From: Sulfitobacter sp. THAF37
GTDB taxonomy: Bacteria > Pseudomonadota > Alphaproteobacteria > Rhodobacterales > Rhodobacteraceae
Assembly (NCBI RefSeq): GCF_009363555.1
Contig: NZ_CP045372.1
Coordinates: forward strand, 2,181,501-2,245,500
Direction of reading: 5' to 3'
DNA: 64,000 nucleotides
In this document: positions 34,507 through 42,840 of the stretch, one piece after another
How the letters are laid out: every line of letters starts with the position of its first letter
Numbering within the stretch: position 1 is the stretch's first letter
Position numbers and translations under genes: made by a program
The notes under the pieces: model-generated
Told to the model about the DNA's origin: nothing
The model's database searches: none
The model's input: the letters and a program-made list of their open reading frames with translations, nothing else

Positions 34507-36177
34507 ATGGCACGACATGGCGGAAAATTACTGGTGGACAGCCTTGTGGGGCTGGGGGCCACGAAGAGCTTCGGCGTGCCGGGTGAAAGCTATCTCGCGG
34601 TGTTGGACGGGATGCACGACACCGACGGAAAATTCGATTTCGTCCTGTGCCGGAACGAGGGCGGCGCGGCCTTCATGGCCGCTGCCTGGGGCAAGCTTAC
34701 GGGCAGCCCCGGCATCTGCATGGTCACGCGCGGGCCGGGGGCCACGAATGCGTCCATCGGGGTGCACACGGCGTTTCAGGACAGCGCCCCGATGATCCTT
34801 TTCGTGGGGCAGGTGGGCACCGACATGCGGGGCCGCGAAGCGTTTCAGGAGGTCGACTACCGCGCCTATTTCGGCCCGCTGGCGAAATGGGCGGTCGAGA
34901 TCGACCATGTGGACCGCATCCCGGAAATCCTTGCACGGGCCTGGACCATGGCGACCACGGGGCGTCCCGGCCCGGTGGTTGTGGCCCTGCCGGAGGACAT
35001 GTTGACTCAGGCGTCAGAGGCCGCGCCGCTGACAGCCCCCGCCCGGATCGAGGAACCCGCCCCCACCCCCGCGGCACTGGAGGACGCGCTGGCGATGCTC
35101 GCCGCGTCGGAGCGGCCGCTGATCCTGACCGGCGGTTGCAACTGGACCGCCGAAGGTCGCACGGCGCTGGAACGTTTTGCGGAAGCCTCCGACATACCGG
35201 CGATCGTGGCCTTCCGTTTTCAGGACCGGTTCAACAATCACTCGCCGGTTTACTGCGGCGAGGCCGGGGTGGGCATGCCCGCCCATGTGAAGGCCCTGAT
35301 CTCGCAGGCAGACACGATCCTGGCGGTCAACGTCCGCTTCGGCGAGATGACGACCGATGCCTATACGCTGCTGGACGTGCCGCACCCCAGGCAGAAGATC
35401 ATCCATGTCCACGCCTCGAACGATGAGATCGGCAAGATCTACGTTCCGGCTTTGGGCATCACCGCCGGGCCGAACGCCTTTGCCGCAGCACTTCGCCCGG
35501 TCGAAGGCGGCTGGGCTGACTGGCGCGCGCAGGGGCGCGCGGCCTGGGAGGCGGGGTTCGACGCGCCGGCGCAGCCATCGCCCGTCGACATGGTGCAGGC
35601 CACTGCCTACCTTCGCGATGTGCTGCCCGAGGACGCGATCCTGACCAACGGGGCGGGCAATTTCACCGTCTGGCCGAACAAGTTCTACAAGTACGGCCCC
35701 GACGCGCGGCTGCTGGCCCCGCAATCCGGCGCGATGGGCTACGGCCTGCCCGCGGCTGTCGCGGCCAAGGTGGCGCATCCGGAGCGTACCGTGGTCTGCT
35801 TTGCGGGGGACGGCGATTTCCAGATGAACTGTCAGGAACTGGCCACCGCCGCGCAGGCGGGCGCGCAGCCGATCGTGCTGATCGTGAACAACGGCATCTA
35901 CGGGACGATCCGCGCCCATCAGGAGAGGAACTATCCCGAACGGGTGTCCGGCACGACCATGGTGAACCCCGATTTTGCCGCGTTGGCCCGCTCTTATGGC
36001 TTTTATGCCGAACGCGTGGAAACCACCGCGGACTTCAACGCCGCCTTCGACCGGGCGCTGGCATCAAAGACCGGCGCGGTGCTGGACCTGAACGTATCGG
36101 CCGAGGCGCTGACGCCGCGCATGACACTGTCGCAGATGCGCGAGGCGGGGCTTGCCGCTGCAAAAGGCCGGGGCTGA
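34507..36177 (+). CDS. Thiamine-diphosphate-dependent enzyme, acetolactate synthase-like
   Basis: 556 residues in the three-domain ThDP order: PYR domain (1-175, with catalytic Glu in CRNEGGAAFMA), central domain (185-320) and PP domain (370-540) with the ThDP/Mg motif GDGDFQMNCQEL followed by NNGIYGTIR. It resembles acetolactate synthase large subunits, but no small subunit is adjacent. Related enzymes of aromatic catabolism include benzoylformate decarboxylase-like proteins; the reaction is undetermined. An AAAGGA site precedes the ATG. It opens the accessory catabolic island. Confidence 0.82.
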   Translation: MARHGGKLLVDSLVGLGATKSFGVPGESYLAVLDGMHDTDGKFDFVLCRNEGGAAFMAAAWGKLTGSPGICMVTRGPGATNASIGVHTAFQDSAPMILFVGQVGTDMRGREAFQEVDYRAYFGPLAKWAVEIDHVDRIPEILARAWTMATTGRPGPVVVALPEDMLTQASEAAPLTAPARIEEPAPTPAALEDALAMLAASERPLILTGGCNWTAEGRTALERFAEASDIPAIVAFRFQDRFNNHSPVYCGEAGVGMPAHVKALISQADTILAVNVRFGEMTTDAYTLLDVPHPRQKIIHVHASNDEIGKIYVPALGITAGPNAFAAALRPVEGGWADWRAQGRAAWEAGFDAPAQPSPVDMVQATAYLRDVLPEDAILTNGAGNFTVWPNKFYKYGPDARLLAPQSGAMGYGLPAAVAAKVAHPERTVVCFAGDGDFQMNCQELATAAQAGAQPIVLIVNNGIYGTIRAHQERNYPERVSGTTMVNPDFAALARSYGFYAERVETTADFNAAFDRALASKTGAVLDLNVSAEALTPRMTLSQMREAGLAAAKGRG

Positions 36178-36321
36178 GGGGGGCACAAACGCGGATCGGG
36201 GCCGTCTCGGCTGCGGCGGTGGCCTTCCGGTGTCAGCACGGCAATTGGCTTGCCCTGCTTTGGCAGCACCTCCTGCCGGTCAGGCACGCGATTTGGACCA
36301 AACCGCCGCGCCCGGGCTGTC

Positions 36322-36786
36322 CTAACGGATCGCGTAGAGCCGCACCTGCACCTGTTGCAGGTGCCGCGCGCCCACGCCCAGGAACAACGTCCGGTTCACC
36401 CAGGCATAGCGCGGATCGCCGGTCTCCAGCCGTGCATGGGTGCGCATGTAGTAGCTGTCGGCTGACACCTCTTCGCCCCGCATGATCGCCTCAAGCACTT
36501 CCGGCGGGCCGTGCCGCAGACCGTAGTTGACGATCTCGATGGTGGCGCCGTCATGGGTTTCCATCGCGTAGCGGGTATCGAGTTCTGCCAGACCATCGGC
36601 GAATATGGTCTGCCAGTCGGCCCCCAGGTTCAGCAACCTGCCCTGCAACAGCGGCCCTGCCACGGTGCCGCCCACGATGGGGATGATGCGCCGCTGTCCC
36701 GCGCGGCCCGGGCCCATCTCGCGGATCGGGTCCAGCTCGACCGTCAGGTCGCAGGCATGTTCCAGTCCGGGTTCCGGCAGCATCAT
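36322..36786 (-). CDS. DUF3237 protein
   Basis: 154 residues matching DUF3237: GQRRIIPIVGGTVAGP near the start, GADWQTIFADGLAELDTRYAM in the middle and SYYMRTHARLETG late. The fold is a small beta barrel; function is unknown. The gene frequently lies in aromatic-acid catabolism clusters. An AAGGAG site lies seven bases before the ATG at 36786. It diverges from the MarR gene, sharing the operator at 36812-36828, so it is probably under that regulator. Confidence 0.85.
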   Translation of the reverse strand: MMLPEPGLEHACDLTVELDPIREMGPGRAGQRRIIPIVGGTVAGPLLQGRLLNLGADWQTIFADGLAELDTRYAMETHDGATIEIVNYGLRHGPPEVLEAIMRGEEVSADSYYMRTHARLETGDPRYAWVNRTLFLGVGARHLQQVQVRLYAIR

Positions 36787-36811
36787 GGGCAAACTCCTTG
36801 TCTGACTAAAC

Positions 36812-36828
36812 TGTTTACCAGGTAAACA
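36812..36828. promoter_or_regulatory. MarR-type operator
   Basis: TGTTTACC-A-GGTAAACA is an exact 8+1+8 palindrome between the divergent DUF3237 and marR genes. A further half-site TGTAAAC lies 7 bases downstream (36835-36841). Size and symmetry fit a MarR dimer. Confidence 0.78.
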
Positions 36829-36872
36829 ATATCCTGTAAACTCGCGAGAGAAGCCAGGGGAGGAATTGCGCG

Positions 36873-37358
36873 ATGACACCACAGCAAAGCGCCAGTGATC
36901 ACAACAGCGATGATGACGACACACACGCGATTTCCGATCTGGAACAATTCGTCGGCTACAACCTCAAGCGGGCCTATGTCATCCTGCAGGCCGATTTCCG
37001 CAACGCTCTGGGTCAGGACTCTCTCGCGCCCCGTGTCTTTTCGGCCCTGTCGCTGGTGGTGCAGTTTCCGCATATCACCCAAAGCAAGCTGGCCCGCAGG
37101 CTGGGGATCGAACGCTCGGGCCTTGTCGCAATCGTCGATCAGCTTGAGGGGCTTGGCTACCTGTCGCGCGACACCGTGCCGGGCGACCGCCGGGTGCAGG
37201 CGCTGGTGCCGACGGACCTGGGCCGCGAGGCCTATGCCGATGCGCTCGCGACAGTGCGTGCCCATGAACGGGCGCTGCTGGCGGACCTGACAAAGGAAGA
37301 ACAGCGCACATTGATCAGCCTTTTGCGCCGCATCCGTGTGAAGGGAGAGGTATCATGA
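36873..37358 (+). CDS. MarR-family transcriptional regulator
   Basis: 161 residues with an acidic N-terminal tail and a winged helix-turn-helix (ITQSKLARRLGIERSGLVAI as recognition region, wing DTVPGDRRVQ). Regulators of this kind (CouR, FerC and others) are released from DNA by hydroxycinnamoyl-CoA thioesters. The neighbouring ligase and SDR support such a role. The end overlaps the SDR start (ATGA), so regulator and enzymes form one operon, probably autoregulated by the palindrome 45 bases upstream. Confidence 0.88.
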   Translation: MTPQQSASDHNSDDDDTHAISDLEQFVGYNLKRAYVILQADFRNALGQDSLAPRVFSALSLVVQFPHITQSKLARRLGIERSGLVAIVDQLEGLGYLSRDTVPGDRRVQALVPTDLGREAYADALATVRAHERALLADLTKEEQRTLISLLRRIRVKGEVS

Positions 37359-38128
37359 CCCTGCAGGACTGGAGCGGTCAGGGGACCATCGTCACGGGCG
37401 GGGCGTCCGGCCTCGGGGCTGCCACGGCGCAGCGGCTGGCGCAGGCCGGGCTGCGGGTGACGCTCTTTGATCTGAACGCGCAAGAGGGCGAAGCCCATGC
37501 CGACCGGATCGGCGGCGCGTTCAGCCGGGTGGATGTGTCCGACCCGGCCTCCGTGGCCGCGGGCATCGCGGCGGCAGAGGCGGCCTTTGGCGTGCCACGC
37601 GTGCTGGTGAATTGCGCAGGCATCGGCGGCGCGGCCAAGACCGTGTCGCGCGGGGCGGCACATGATCCGGCGCTGTTCCAGAAAACCCTCATGGTGAACC
37701 TGATGGGCAGCTTTAACTGCGCCTCGCAGGTGGCGGCGCGCATGGTTGCCGCGGACCCCGTGGACGAGGACGGCGCGCGCGGCGTGATCGTGAACACCGC
37801 TTCGGTCGCGGCCTTCGACGGGCAGATCGGGCAGGTGGCCTATGCCGCGTCCAAGGGCGGCATCGTGGGCATGACCCTGCCCATGGCCCGCGATCTGGCC
37901 GACAAGGGCATTCGCGTCTGCACGGTGGCACCGGGCCTGTTCCTGACACCGCTTCTGGATGAACTCCCGCAGGAGGTGCAGACCGCGCTGGGGGCGCAGG
38001 TGCCGTTCCCCTCGCGCCTGGGCGACCCGCAGGAATACGCCGAGATGGTCAATCACATCACGGGGAACAAGATGCTCAACGGCGAGGTGATCCGCCTGGA
38101 CGGCGGTATCCGCATGGCCCCCCGGTAA
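37355..38128 (+). CDS. Short-chain dehydrogenase (candidate 3-hydroxyacyl-CoA dehydrogenase)
   Basis: 257 residues, classical SDR: TGGASGLGAATA (NAD loop), NCAG, catalytic YAASKGG and the PG motif after it (VAPGLFLTPL). The sequence resembles human HSD17B10/FabG-like 3-hydroxyacyl-CoA dehydrogenases, for example DLNAQEGEAHADRIGGAF and PFPSRLGDPQEYAEMVNHIT. In the Cou route (Rhodococcus jostii) the CouN SDR oxidises the hydroxyphenyl-beta-hydroxypropionyl-CoA; that role is proposed here from context. Starts by overlap with marR and lies 15 bases before the CoA ligase gene. Confidence 0.85.
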   Translation: MTLQDWSGQGTIVTGGASGLGAATAQRLAQAGLRVTLFDLNAQEGEAHADRIGGAFSRVDVSDPASVAAGIAAAEAAFGVPRVLVNCAGIGGAAKTVSRGAAHDPALFQKTLMVNLMGSFNCASQVAARMVAADPVDEDGARGVIVNTASVAAFDGQIGQVAYAASKGGIVGMTLPMARDLADKGIRVCTVAPGLFLTPLLDELPQEVQTALGAQVPFPSRLGDPQEYAEMVNHITGNKMLNGEVIRLDGGIRMAPR

Positions 38129-38143
38129 GGACTGGATCTGGAC

Positions 38144-39937
38144 ATGAACAAGCAGACCGGATTGAACGCTTCGGACTTCTGGCAGCCGGAGTTCGAGTAC
38201 GAGACGCGGCCCGACGGCACGATCCTGATGCGTCAGCGCGGCGCGCTGGGCGACTTCGAGGCGACGCTGGCGGATTACTTTGACACATGGGCGGATGCCA
38301 CGCCGGACAGCACATGGATTGCCCGCCGCCACGAAGGCGGCGACTGGCGGCGCATCTCCTACGGCACCGCACGGAGGCAGATCCGCGCCATCGGGGCGTC
38401 GCTGCTGGCGATGGGGCTGGGACCGGACAGGCCGCTGCTGATCCTGTCGGAGAACAGCCTGGAACATGCGCTGCTGGGCATGGCCTGCGCCTATGTCGGC
38501 ATCCCCTATGCGCCGGTCTCACCCGCCTATGCGCTGGTGTCCAAAGACCACGGGAAACTGCGCGACATCGCCGCCGCGCTGCGTCCCGGCGCGCTTTATG
38601 CCGATGACGGCGATGCCTTTGCGCCCGCGTTCTCGGCCATCGCCGAAGAGGGGCGGCAGGTCATTGCCCTGCGCAATCCCGGTGCGGGGGCGATCAGCTT
38701 TGACGACCTGCTGGCAGGTGATCCGTCAGGGGCAGGCAGCGCGCGGGCCGCCTTGACCGATCAGACGGTGGTGAAATACCTGTTCACCTCCGGCTCCACC
38801 GGGGCGCCCAAGGCGGTGATCAACACCAACCGCATGATCTGCGCCAGCCAGGCGATGATCCGCGACTGCTATCGTTTCCTGACGCACCAGCCGCCGGTGG
38901 TGCTGGACTGGGCGCCGTGGAACCATACGGCTGCAGGCAACAAGGTGTTCTACATGGTGACGACCAATGGCGGCACCTATTACATCGACGATGGCCGCCC
39001 CGTACCGGGCAAGTTCGACCAGACCCTGCGCAATCTGCGCGATGTCTGCTGCAGCTGGTATTTCAATGTCCCCGTGGGCTACGACATGCTGGTGGCAGAG
39101 CTTGAGAATGACCCGGCCCTGGCCGAGAATTTCTTTCGCGACCTCGGCATGATGTTCTACGCGGGTGCCGGGATGGCGCAACTGACCTGGGACCGCCTGC
39201 GCGCCGCCGGACGCAAGGCGACGGGGCGCGAGGTGCTGCTGGCCACCGGGCTTGGGGCCACTGAAACCTCGCCCTTTGCACTGGCTTGCACCCATGTTCA
39301 GGAGAAATCCGGCAACATCGGCGTGCCGGCGCTGGGGCTGACCCTGAAACTGGTGCCCAACGGCGGCAAGCTGGAGGCGCGGCTGAAGGGGCCGACGATC
39401 ACGCCCGGATACTATGGGGACCCCGCCAAGACGGCAGAGGCCTTTGACGACGAAGGGTTCTATTGCCTTGGCGACGCGCTGCGTCCTGCCGACCCGGACG
39501 ATTATGCCAAGGGGTTCTTCTTTGACGGGCGGATCGCCGAGAATTTCAAGCTGACCACCGGCACCTGGGTCGCGGTCGGCGCGGTGCGGGCCGGTCTGGT
39601 CGATGCGCTGGGCGGCCTTGTCCGCGACGCGGTGATCGTTGGCGAAGACCGCAGCGAACTGGGGGCGCTGCTGCTGCTGTCGGACAAGGGGGCGGCGATG
39701 GGGAACGACGCGCTGCGCGCCGCCTTGGACGAAAAGCTGACCCAGGTTGCCAGATCCGCGACGGGGTCCGCCGCGCGGGTGCGCCGCGCGGTCGTCCTGC
39801 AGGATGCCCCCAGCTTTGACCGCGGTGAGGTCACTGAAAAGGGGTCGCTCAACCAGCGCGCGATGCGGGCGCATAACGCGGCTCTGATTGACCGTCTCTA
39901 TGCCGATGATCCGGGCGAGGATGTGATCAGGGTCTGA
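38144..39937 (+). CDS. Feruloyl-CoA synthetase-like acyl-CoA ligase
   Basis: 597 residues of the ANL superfamily: YLFTSGSTGAPKAVINTNRM (phosphate loop), GLGATETSPFALA (substrate/AMP region), CLGDALRPADPDDYAKGFFF and the C-terminal catalytic lysine in EVTEKGSLNQR. The opening FWQPEFEYETRPDGTILMRQ and the length fit feruloyl-CoA synthetases. It would activate p-coumarate, ferulate or related acids with ATP and CoA. Third gene of the MarR-SDR-ligase operon. It is convergent with the MFS gene, four bases apart. Confidence 0.85.
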   Translation: MNKQTGLNASDFWQPEFEYETRPDGTILMRQRGALGDFEATLADYFDTWADATPDSTWIARRHEGGDWRRISYGTARRQIRAIGASLLAMGLGPDRPLLILSENSLEHALLGMACAYVGIPYAPVSPAYALVSKDHGKLRDIAAALRPGALYADDGDAFAPAFSAIAEEGRQVIALRNPGAGAISFDDLLAGDPSGAGSARAALTDQTVVKYLFTSGSTGAPKAVINTNRMICASQAMIRDCYRFLTHQPPVVLDWAPWNHTAAGNKVFYMVTTNGGTYYIDDGRPVPGKFDQTLRNLRDVCCSWYFNVPVGYDMLVAELENDPALAENFFRDLGMMFYAGAGMAQLTWDRLRAAGRKATGREVLLATGLGATETSPFALACTHVQEKSGNIGVPALGLTLKLVPNGGKLEARLKGPTITPGYYGDPAKTAEAFDDEGFYCLGDALRPADPDDYAKGFFFDGRIAENFKLTTGTWVAVGAVRAGLVDALGGLVRDAVIVGEDRSELGALLLLSDKGAAMGNDALRAALDEKLTQVARSATGSAARVRRAVVLQDAPSFDRGEVTEKGSLNQRAMRAHNAALIDRLYADDPGEDVIRV

Positions 39938-39941
39938 GGCG

Positions 39942-41126
39942 TCAGACCTCGGCGCGGGCCGCGCTGCGCCGCGCCAGACCCCGGCGCAGGGCAAGCGCCG
40001 CCTCGATCATGGCCAGCAGGGTGATCCCGATCAGCAGGGGCGTCGTGCCCAGCTCGACGATCATCCAGCCCGCGACAAGCGGAAAACCGAAGATCCCGAT
40101 GAAATAGGTCAGCGCGAACAGCTGCAGGGTCTGCGCGCCCAGATCGTCATCCGCATCGTCGGCGGCCATCGCCACCAGCACAGGGTAGGATACCCCGTAA
40201 CCCAGTCCGAACAGCACCGCGACAAGCACATACAGCGGCAGGCTGTCGCCGCTGACCACGAACAGCGCCAGCCCCGCGCACATCAGGCATTGCAGCAGGG
40301 CGATGGTCAAATAGGGGTTCGACCCGCCGGTGAACCGCGCCATCACCAGCCGGAACACCACCGCCGTCAGCGTGTAGCTCATGAAGAACCAGGCGTAATC
40401 CAGGCCCCGCGCATCGGCAAAGACGGTCTGGAAGTTGTTCAGCCCGGCAAAGATGCTGGCGCCCAGAAAAACCATGAAGACCGGCAGCCGCGCGGGCGAT
40501 CTGACCACCCCCGCGACCGCGGCCAGCGTGATGCGCGAAGGGGCTTCGGGGCGCGCGTTGACCGCCTGCGCCTTGATCGGACGGTCCAGCGCAAAGAACA
40601 ACGCGGCGCTGACGAGGCAAAGCGCGCCATTCAGCACAAAGGCGTCGCGGATGGCAAAGCCCGCATCCTCCATCGCCGAGACGATCACCGGGGCCGATCC
40701 GAACCCGGCCATGACAAACACCGACAGCAGGGTGAAATAGCGCACCCGTTCGTCCGCCCGCACCAGCCGTGACATGACGATGGGTCCCAGCGAATAGGTC
40801 AGCCCCCAGCCGAACCCCAGCAGCAGGCTTGCCGCCGCCAGTCCCGGCCCCACGCCCGGCACGGTGCCATAAAGGAAAAGGGAGGCGGAAATGGCGATAC
40901 AGGCCATGCCCAGCGTGCGCAGGCGGCCCAGAAAATCCGAGAGGTGCCCGGAGAAATAGACCGTGATCACCGTCGCGATGGCCGTCATCAGCAGCATGGC
41001 GCCCACGACTTTCTCGTTCGCACCGAAGCTGTCGAAAAGCCGGGGCAGCATGAAGGTCAGCCCGTAGGCCCCGGCCTGGAACAGGATCGCGGCGTAGTAA
41101 AGCGGGAAGATCAGTTTGCGGGACAT
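39942..41126 (-). CDS. MFS transporter
   Basis: 394 residues with 12 predicted membrane helices. The loop 2-3 motif is YFSGHLSDFLGRLR, and LLGFGWGLTYSLGPI lies in helix 4. The substrate is unknown; an aromatic acid (compare CouT) is suggested by position next to the ligase. It is on the minus strand, colinear with the TRAP genes. Removing the transposon would leave only 78 bases between the dctM stop and its ATG, so it probably was the last gene of that operon. Confidence 0.85.
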   Translation of the reverse strand: MSRKLIFPLYYAAILFQAGAYGLTFMLPRLFDSFGANEKVVGAMLLMTAIATVITVYFSGHLSDFLGRLRTLGMACIAISASLFLYGTVPGVGPGLAAASLLLGFGWGLTYSLGPIVMSRLVRADERVRYFTLLSVFVMAGFGSAPVIVSAMEDAGFAIRDAFVLNGALCLVSAALFFALDRPIKAQAVNARPEAPSRITLAAVAGVVRSPARLPVFMVFLGASIFAGLNNFQTVFADARGLDYAWFFMSYTLTAVVFRLVMARFTGGSNPYLTIALLQCLMCAGLALFVVSGDSLPLYVLVAVLFGLGYGVSYPVLVAMAADDADDDLGAQTLQLFALTYFIGIFGFPLVAGWMIVELGTTPLLIGITLLAMIEAALALRRGLARRSAARAEV

Positions 41127-41194
41127 GGCCAGACCTGCATGACGGCTGTTGTCCGCCGTGCTATCACCCGGCGCGCCGACGGGCCACCCCCGGG

Positions 41195-41202
41195 GCGACC
41201 CC
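41195..41202 (+). repeat. Target-site duplication, left copy
   Basis: GCGACCCC directly precedes the left inverted repeat; the same eight bases follow the right one (44345-44352). Confidence 0.9.
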
Positions 41203-41223
41203 GGTAGTGGGTCAGTTTGAAAT
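41203..41223 (+). repeat. Left terminal inverted repeat
   Basis: 21 bases beginning GGTAGTGGGTCAG and ending TTGAAAT, identical to the reverse complement of 44324-44344. Confidence 0.93.
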
Positions 41224-41288
41224 TAGAAAGTGAACCCTCGCGCGAGGCACCATTTGCACGGCGAGGGGATCGGTACTATCTTATAAAC

Positions 41289-41534
41289 ATGACAGACAAA
41301 CCCAAGAGACCCCGTGACGCCAACCAGCTTGCCAAGTTTATCGTGGACATGGCGACGGGTGAAGAGGCTGAGTATAACCCTGATACGTCGGCCCAGCGCA
41401 AAGGTGGGTCAAAAGGTGGAAAGGCGCGGGCAAGAAATCTGACTAAAGCTGAACTCAAGGCAATTGCTCGTAAAGGTGGCGAAGCTAAATCGCAAAAAGC
41501 TCCCCCTGCTCAGGAGACGAAAGAGCGTTCATAG
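41289..41534 (+). CDS. Small basic KGG-motif protein
   Basis: 81 residues: N-terminal DKPKRPRDANQLAKFIVDMA, then TGEEAEYNPDTSAQRKGGSK followed by GGKARA, and LTKAELKAIARKGGEAK. This is a recurrent alphaproteobacterial small-protein type (RPRDxNQLAK...ATGE...RKGG..GGKARA), often labelled histone H1-like, with no proven function. Basic character and KGG motifs suggest nucleic-acid contact. The ATG at 41289 has only a weak ribosome site. The last 50 bases overlap the 3' end of the ATPase gene on the other strand. Confidence 0.7.
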   Translation: MTDKPKRPRDANQLAKFIVDMATGEEAEYNPDTSAQRKGGSKGGKARARNLTKAELKAIARKGGEAKSQKAPPAQETKERS

Positions 41535-42789
41535 CATCTTGAGGTATGATTTCAGCTTGAATCCCCTTCATGAGAACATAGGGCTGCATTGCTGGTTCGG
41601 AAAATCTAAATCGGAAATTCCTGACTGATCCTTTTTGTTGAAGAATCTTACCCCTTTTATCGGAAGCAAAATCTGTCAGATTGCCGTTAAAGTACTCAAC
41701 CGTCCGTTTTTCTCCGATAATACCGCTGAATGGCTGTTCTACATCTTTGGGCATAAACCAGCCACTTGCGTCTGTCTTAGTTAAAGCACATGCAGTCAGA
41801 AGCTGGCGAAACGTAGCTCTAGCCTGGTTACTGTTCGTGGCCGCTTCATAGGCACTTTTCAGTGTGTATTGAGAACTCTCAATCGCCGCCAATATGCCGT
41901 TGTCTATGTCCACCTCAGCTATTTTCAAACTACGTCGTTCAATTGCGGAATAAACGGAAGCCCGCCCCAATGCATGGGCGAAAGAAGGCAGTCCCTTCGA
42001 AAGCCCTGTGATCTTCCATTTTGCATCCCCTTCAAGCGACATACCAAGTTGCTTAACTCTTTGACTTAGCAGCAACTGAATTTCCTCTGTTTTCATACGA
42101 GGCATCAAAACTTCTTCGGAACATCGTATGATAGAGCCATGCCCTCGCACCAGTTCATCGACGTTATCTCCAACTCCTACAACCACAATGGTCGCAGGTG
42201 TACCTTCGTCGGAAACAGCCTTTACAGTCTCTGACATAAGGCGAGCTGCTTCATCATCTTTAAGTTGCTGGAACTCATCAATAACGATGATCGGAATCAC
42301 GGACTCCCCAAAATAGTTCAGTTCCCTCACAACATCCGAGGGTGTTATGTTGTCGGGGTAAAGGTCCGCAACGTTGTACTCTTGATAAATGCCGTCTCTG
42401 TGCGCTTGAAACTTAATGCTTCTAAAAACATTCTCCCAGATTGAAGTAAAAGTGTCAGTACTAACAACTGCTTTCCGTACGTATTGCACGCTCTTCAATC
42501 CCCTAGGAACAAAGTATTGCAATAGCTTAGCAATTGACGTTTTCCCTACTCCGGGTTCGCCAAACAAAATCGCATGACGCCCACGCTCCGCCACGGCCTC
42601 TACCAGCTTATCTATCTGAGCCGACCGCCCCGCGAAAAGCTCAGTGGTTGTCACGGGGCTTGATGGCGTAAAAAGATCCGCAGCTAAGAATTTCAATGTT
42701 CGCCAATCATCTTCTGTTCTACTAACCACTAGAGCTAATCCCTGCCTTACTATCCTTAGTCTGGCTTTTACTAAGGATAGTAGTCGCAT
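41485..42789 (-). CDS. AAA+ ATPase carried by the transposon (ORC/Cdc6- or TniB-like)
   Basis: 434 residues from the ATG at 42789. Walker A GEPGVGKTS (77-85), Walker B IIVIDEFQQL (167-176), a sensor-1-like VGVGDN (204-209) and Arg222 mark an AAA+ ATPase of the kind found in replication initiators and transposition regulators such as TniB/TnsC. The C-terminal 180 residues are not recognised. Codon and base use are much more AT-rich than the host's. The first 20 codons contain a 12-base inverted repeat, so a GTG at 42729 is an alternative start. It reads outward through the left end toward the MFS gene. A role in target choice or host takeover is inference. Confidence 0.78.
   Translation of the reverse strand: MRLLSLVKARLRIVRQGLALVVSRTEDDWRTLKFLAADLFTPSSPVTTTELFAGRSAQIDKLVEAVAERGRHAILFGEPGVGKTSIAKLLQYFVPRGLKSVQYVRKAVVSTDTFTSIWENVFRSIKFQAHRDGIYQEYNVADLYPDNITPSDVVRELNYFGESVIPIIVIDEFQQLKDDEAARLMSETVKAVSDEGTPATIVVVGVGDNVDELVRGHGSIIRCSEEVLMPRMKTEEIQLLLSQRVKQLGMSLEGDAKWKITGLSKGLPSFAHALGRASVYSAIERRSLKIAEVDIDNGILAAIESSQYTLKSAYEAATNSNQARATFRQLLTACALTKTDASGWFMPKDVEQPFSGIIGEKRTVEYFNGNLTDFASDKRGKILQQKGSVRNFRFRFSEPAMQPYVLMKGIQAEIIPQDAMNALSSPEQGELFAI
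42749..42781. repeat. 12-base perfect inverted repeat at the ATPase start
   Basis: ACTATCCTTAGT (42749-42760), nine-base spacer, then its exact complement ACTAAGGATAGT (42770-42781). It lies between the ATPase gene body and the divergent transposase gene and looks like an operator or an RNA hairpin in the ATPase leader. Confidence 0.72.
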
Positions 42790-42812
42790 TCAAGGTATCT
42801 TTTTCTTGACTG

Positions 42813-42831
42813 TCGGTCAGTTTGAATTTAG
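42813..42831 (+). repeat. Internal third copy of the transposon end
   Basis: TCGGTCAGTTTGAATTTAG matches 41210-41228 of the left end (TGGGTCAGTTTGAAATTAG, lettered from the shared T) at 17 of 19 bases and has the same orientation. It ends nine bases before the transposase ATG. The outermost GGTAG of the true end is replaced by TGACTG-like bases, so it is probably inactive. Confidence 0.82.
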
Positions 42832-42840
42832 ATTGGAGGC

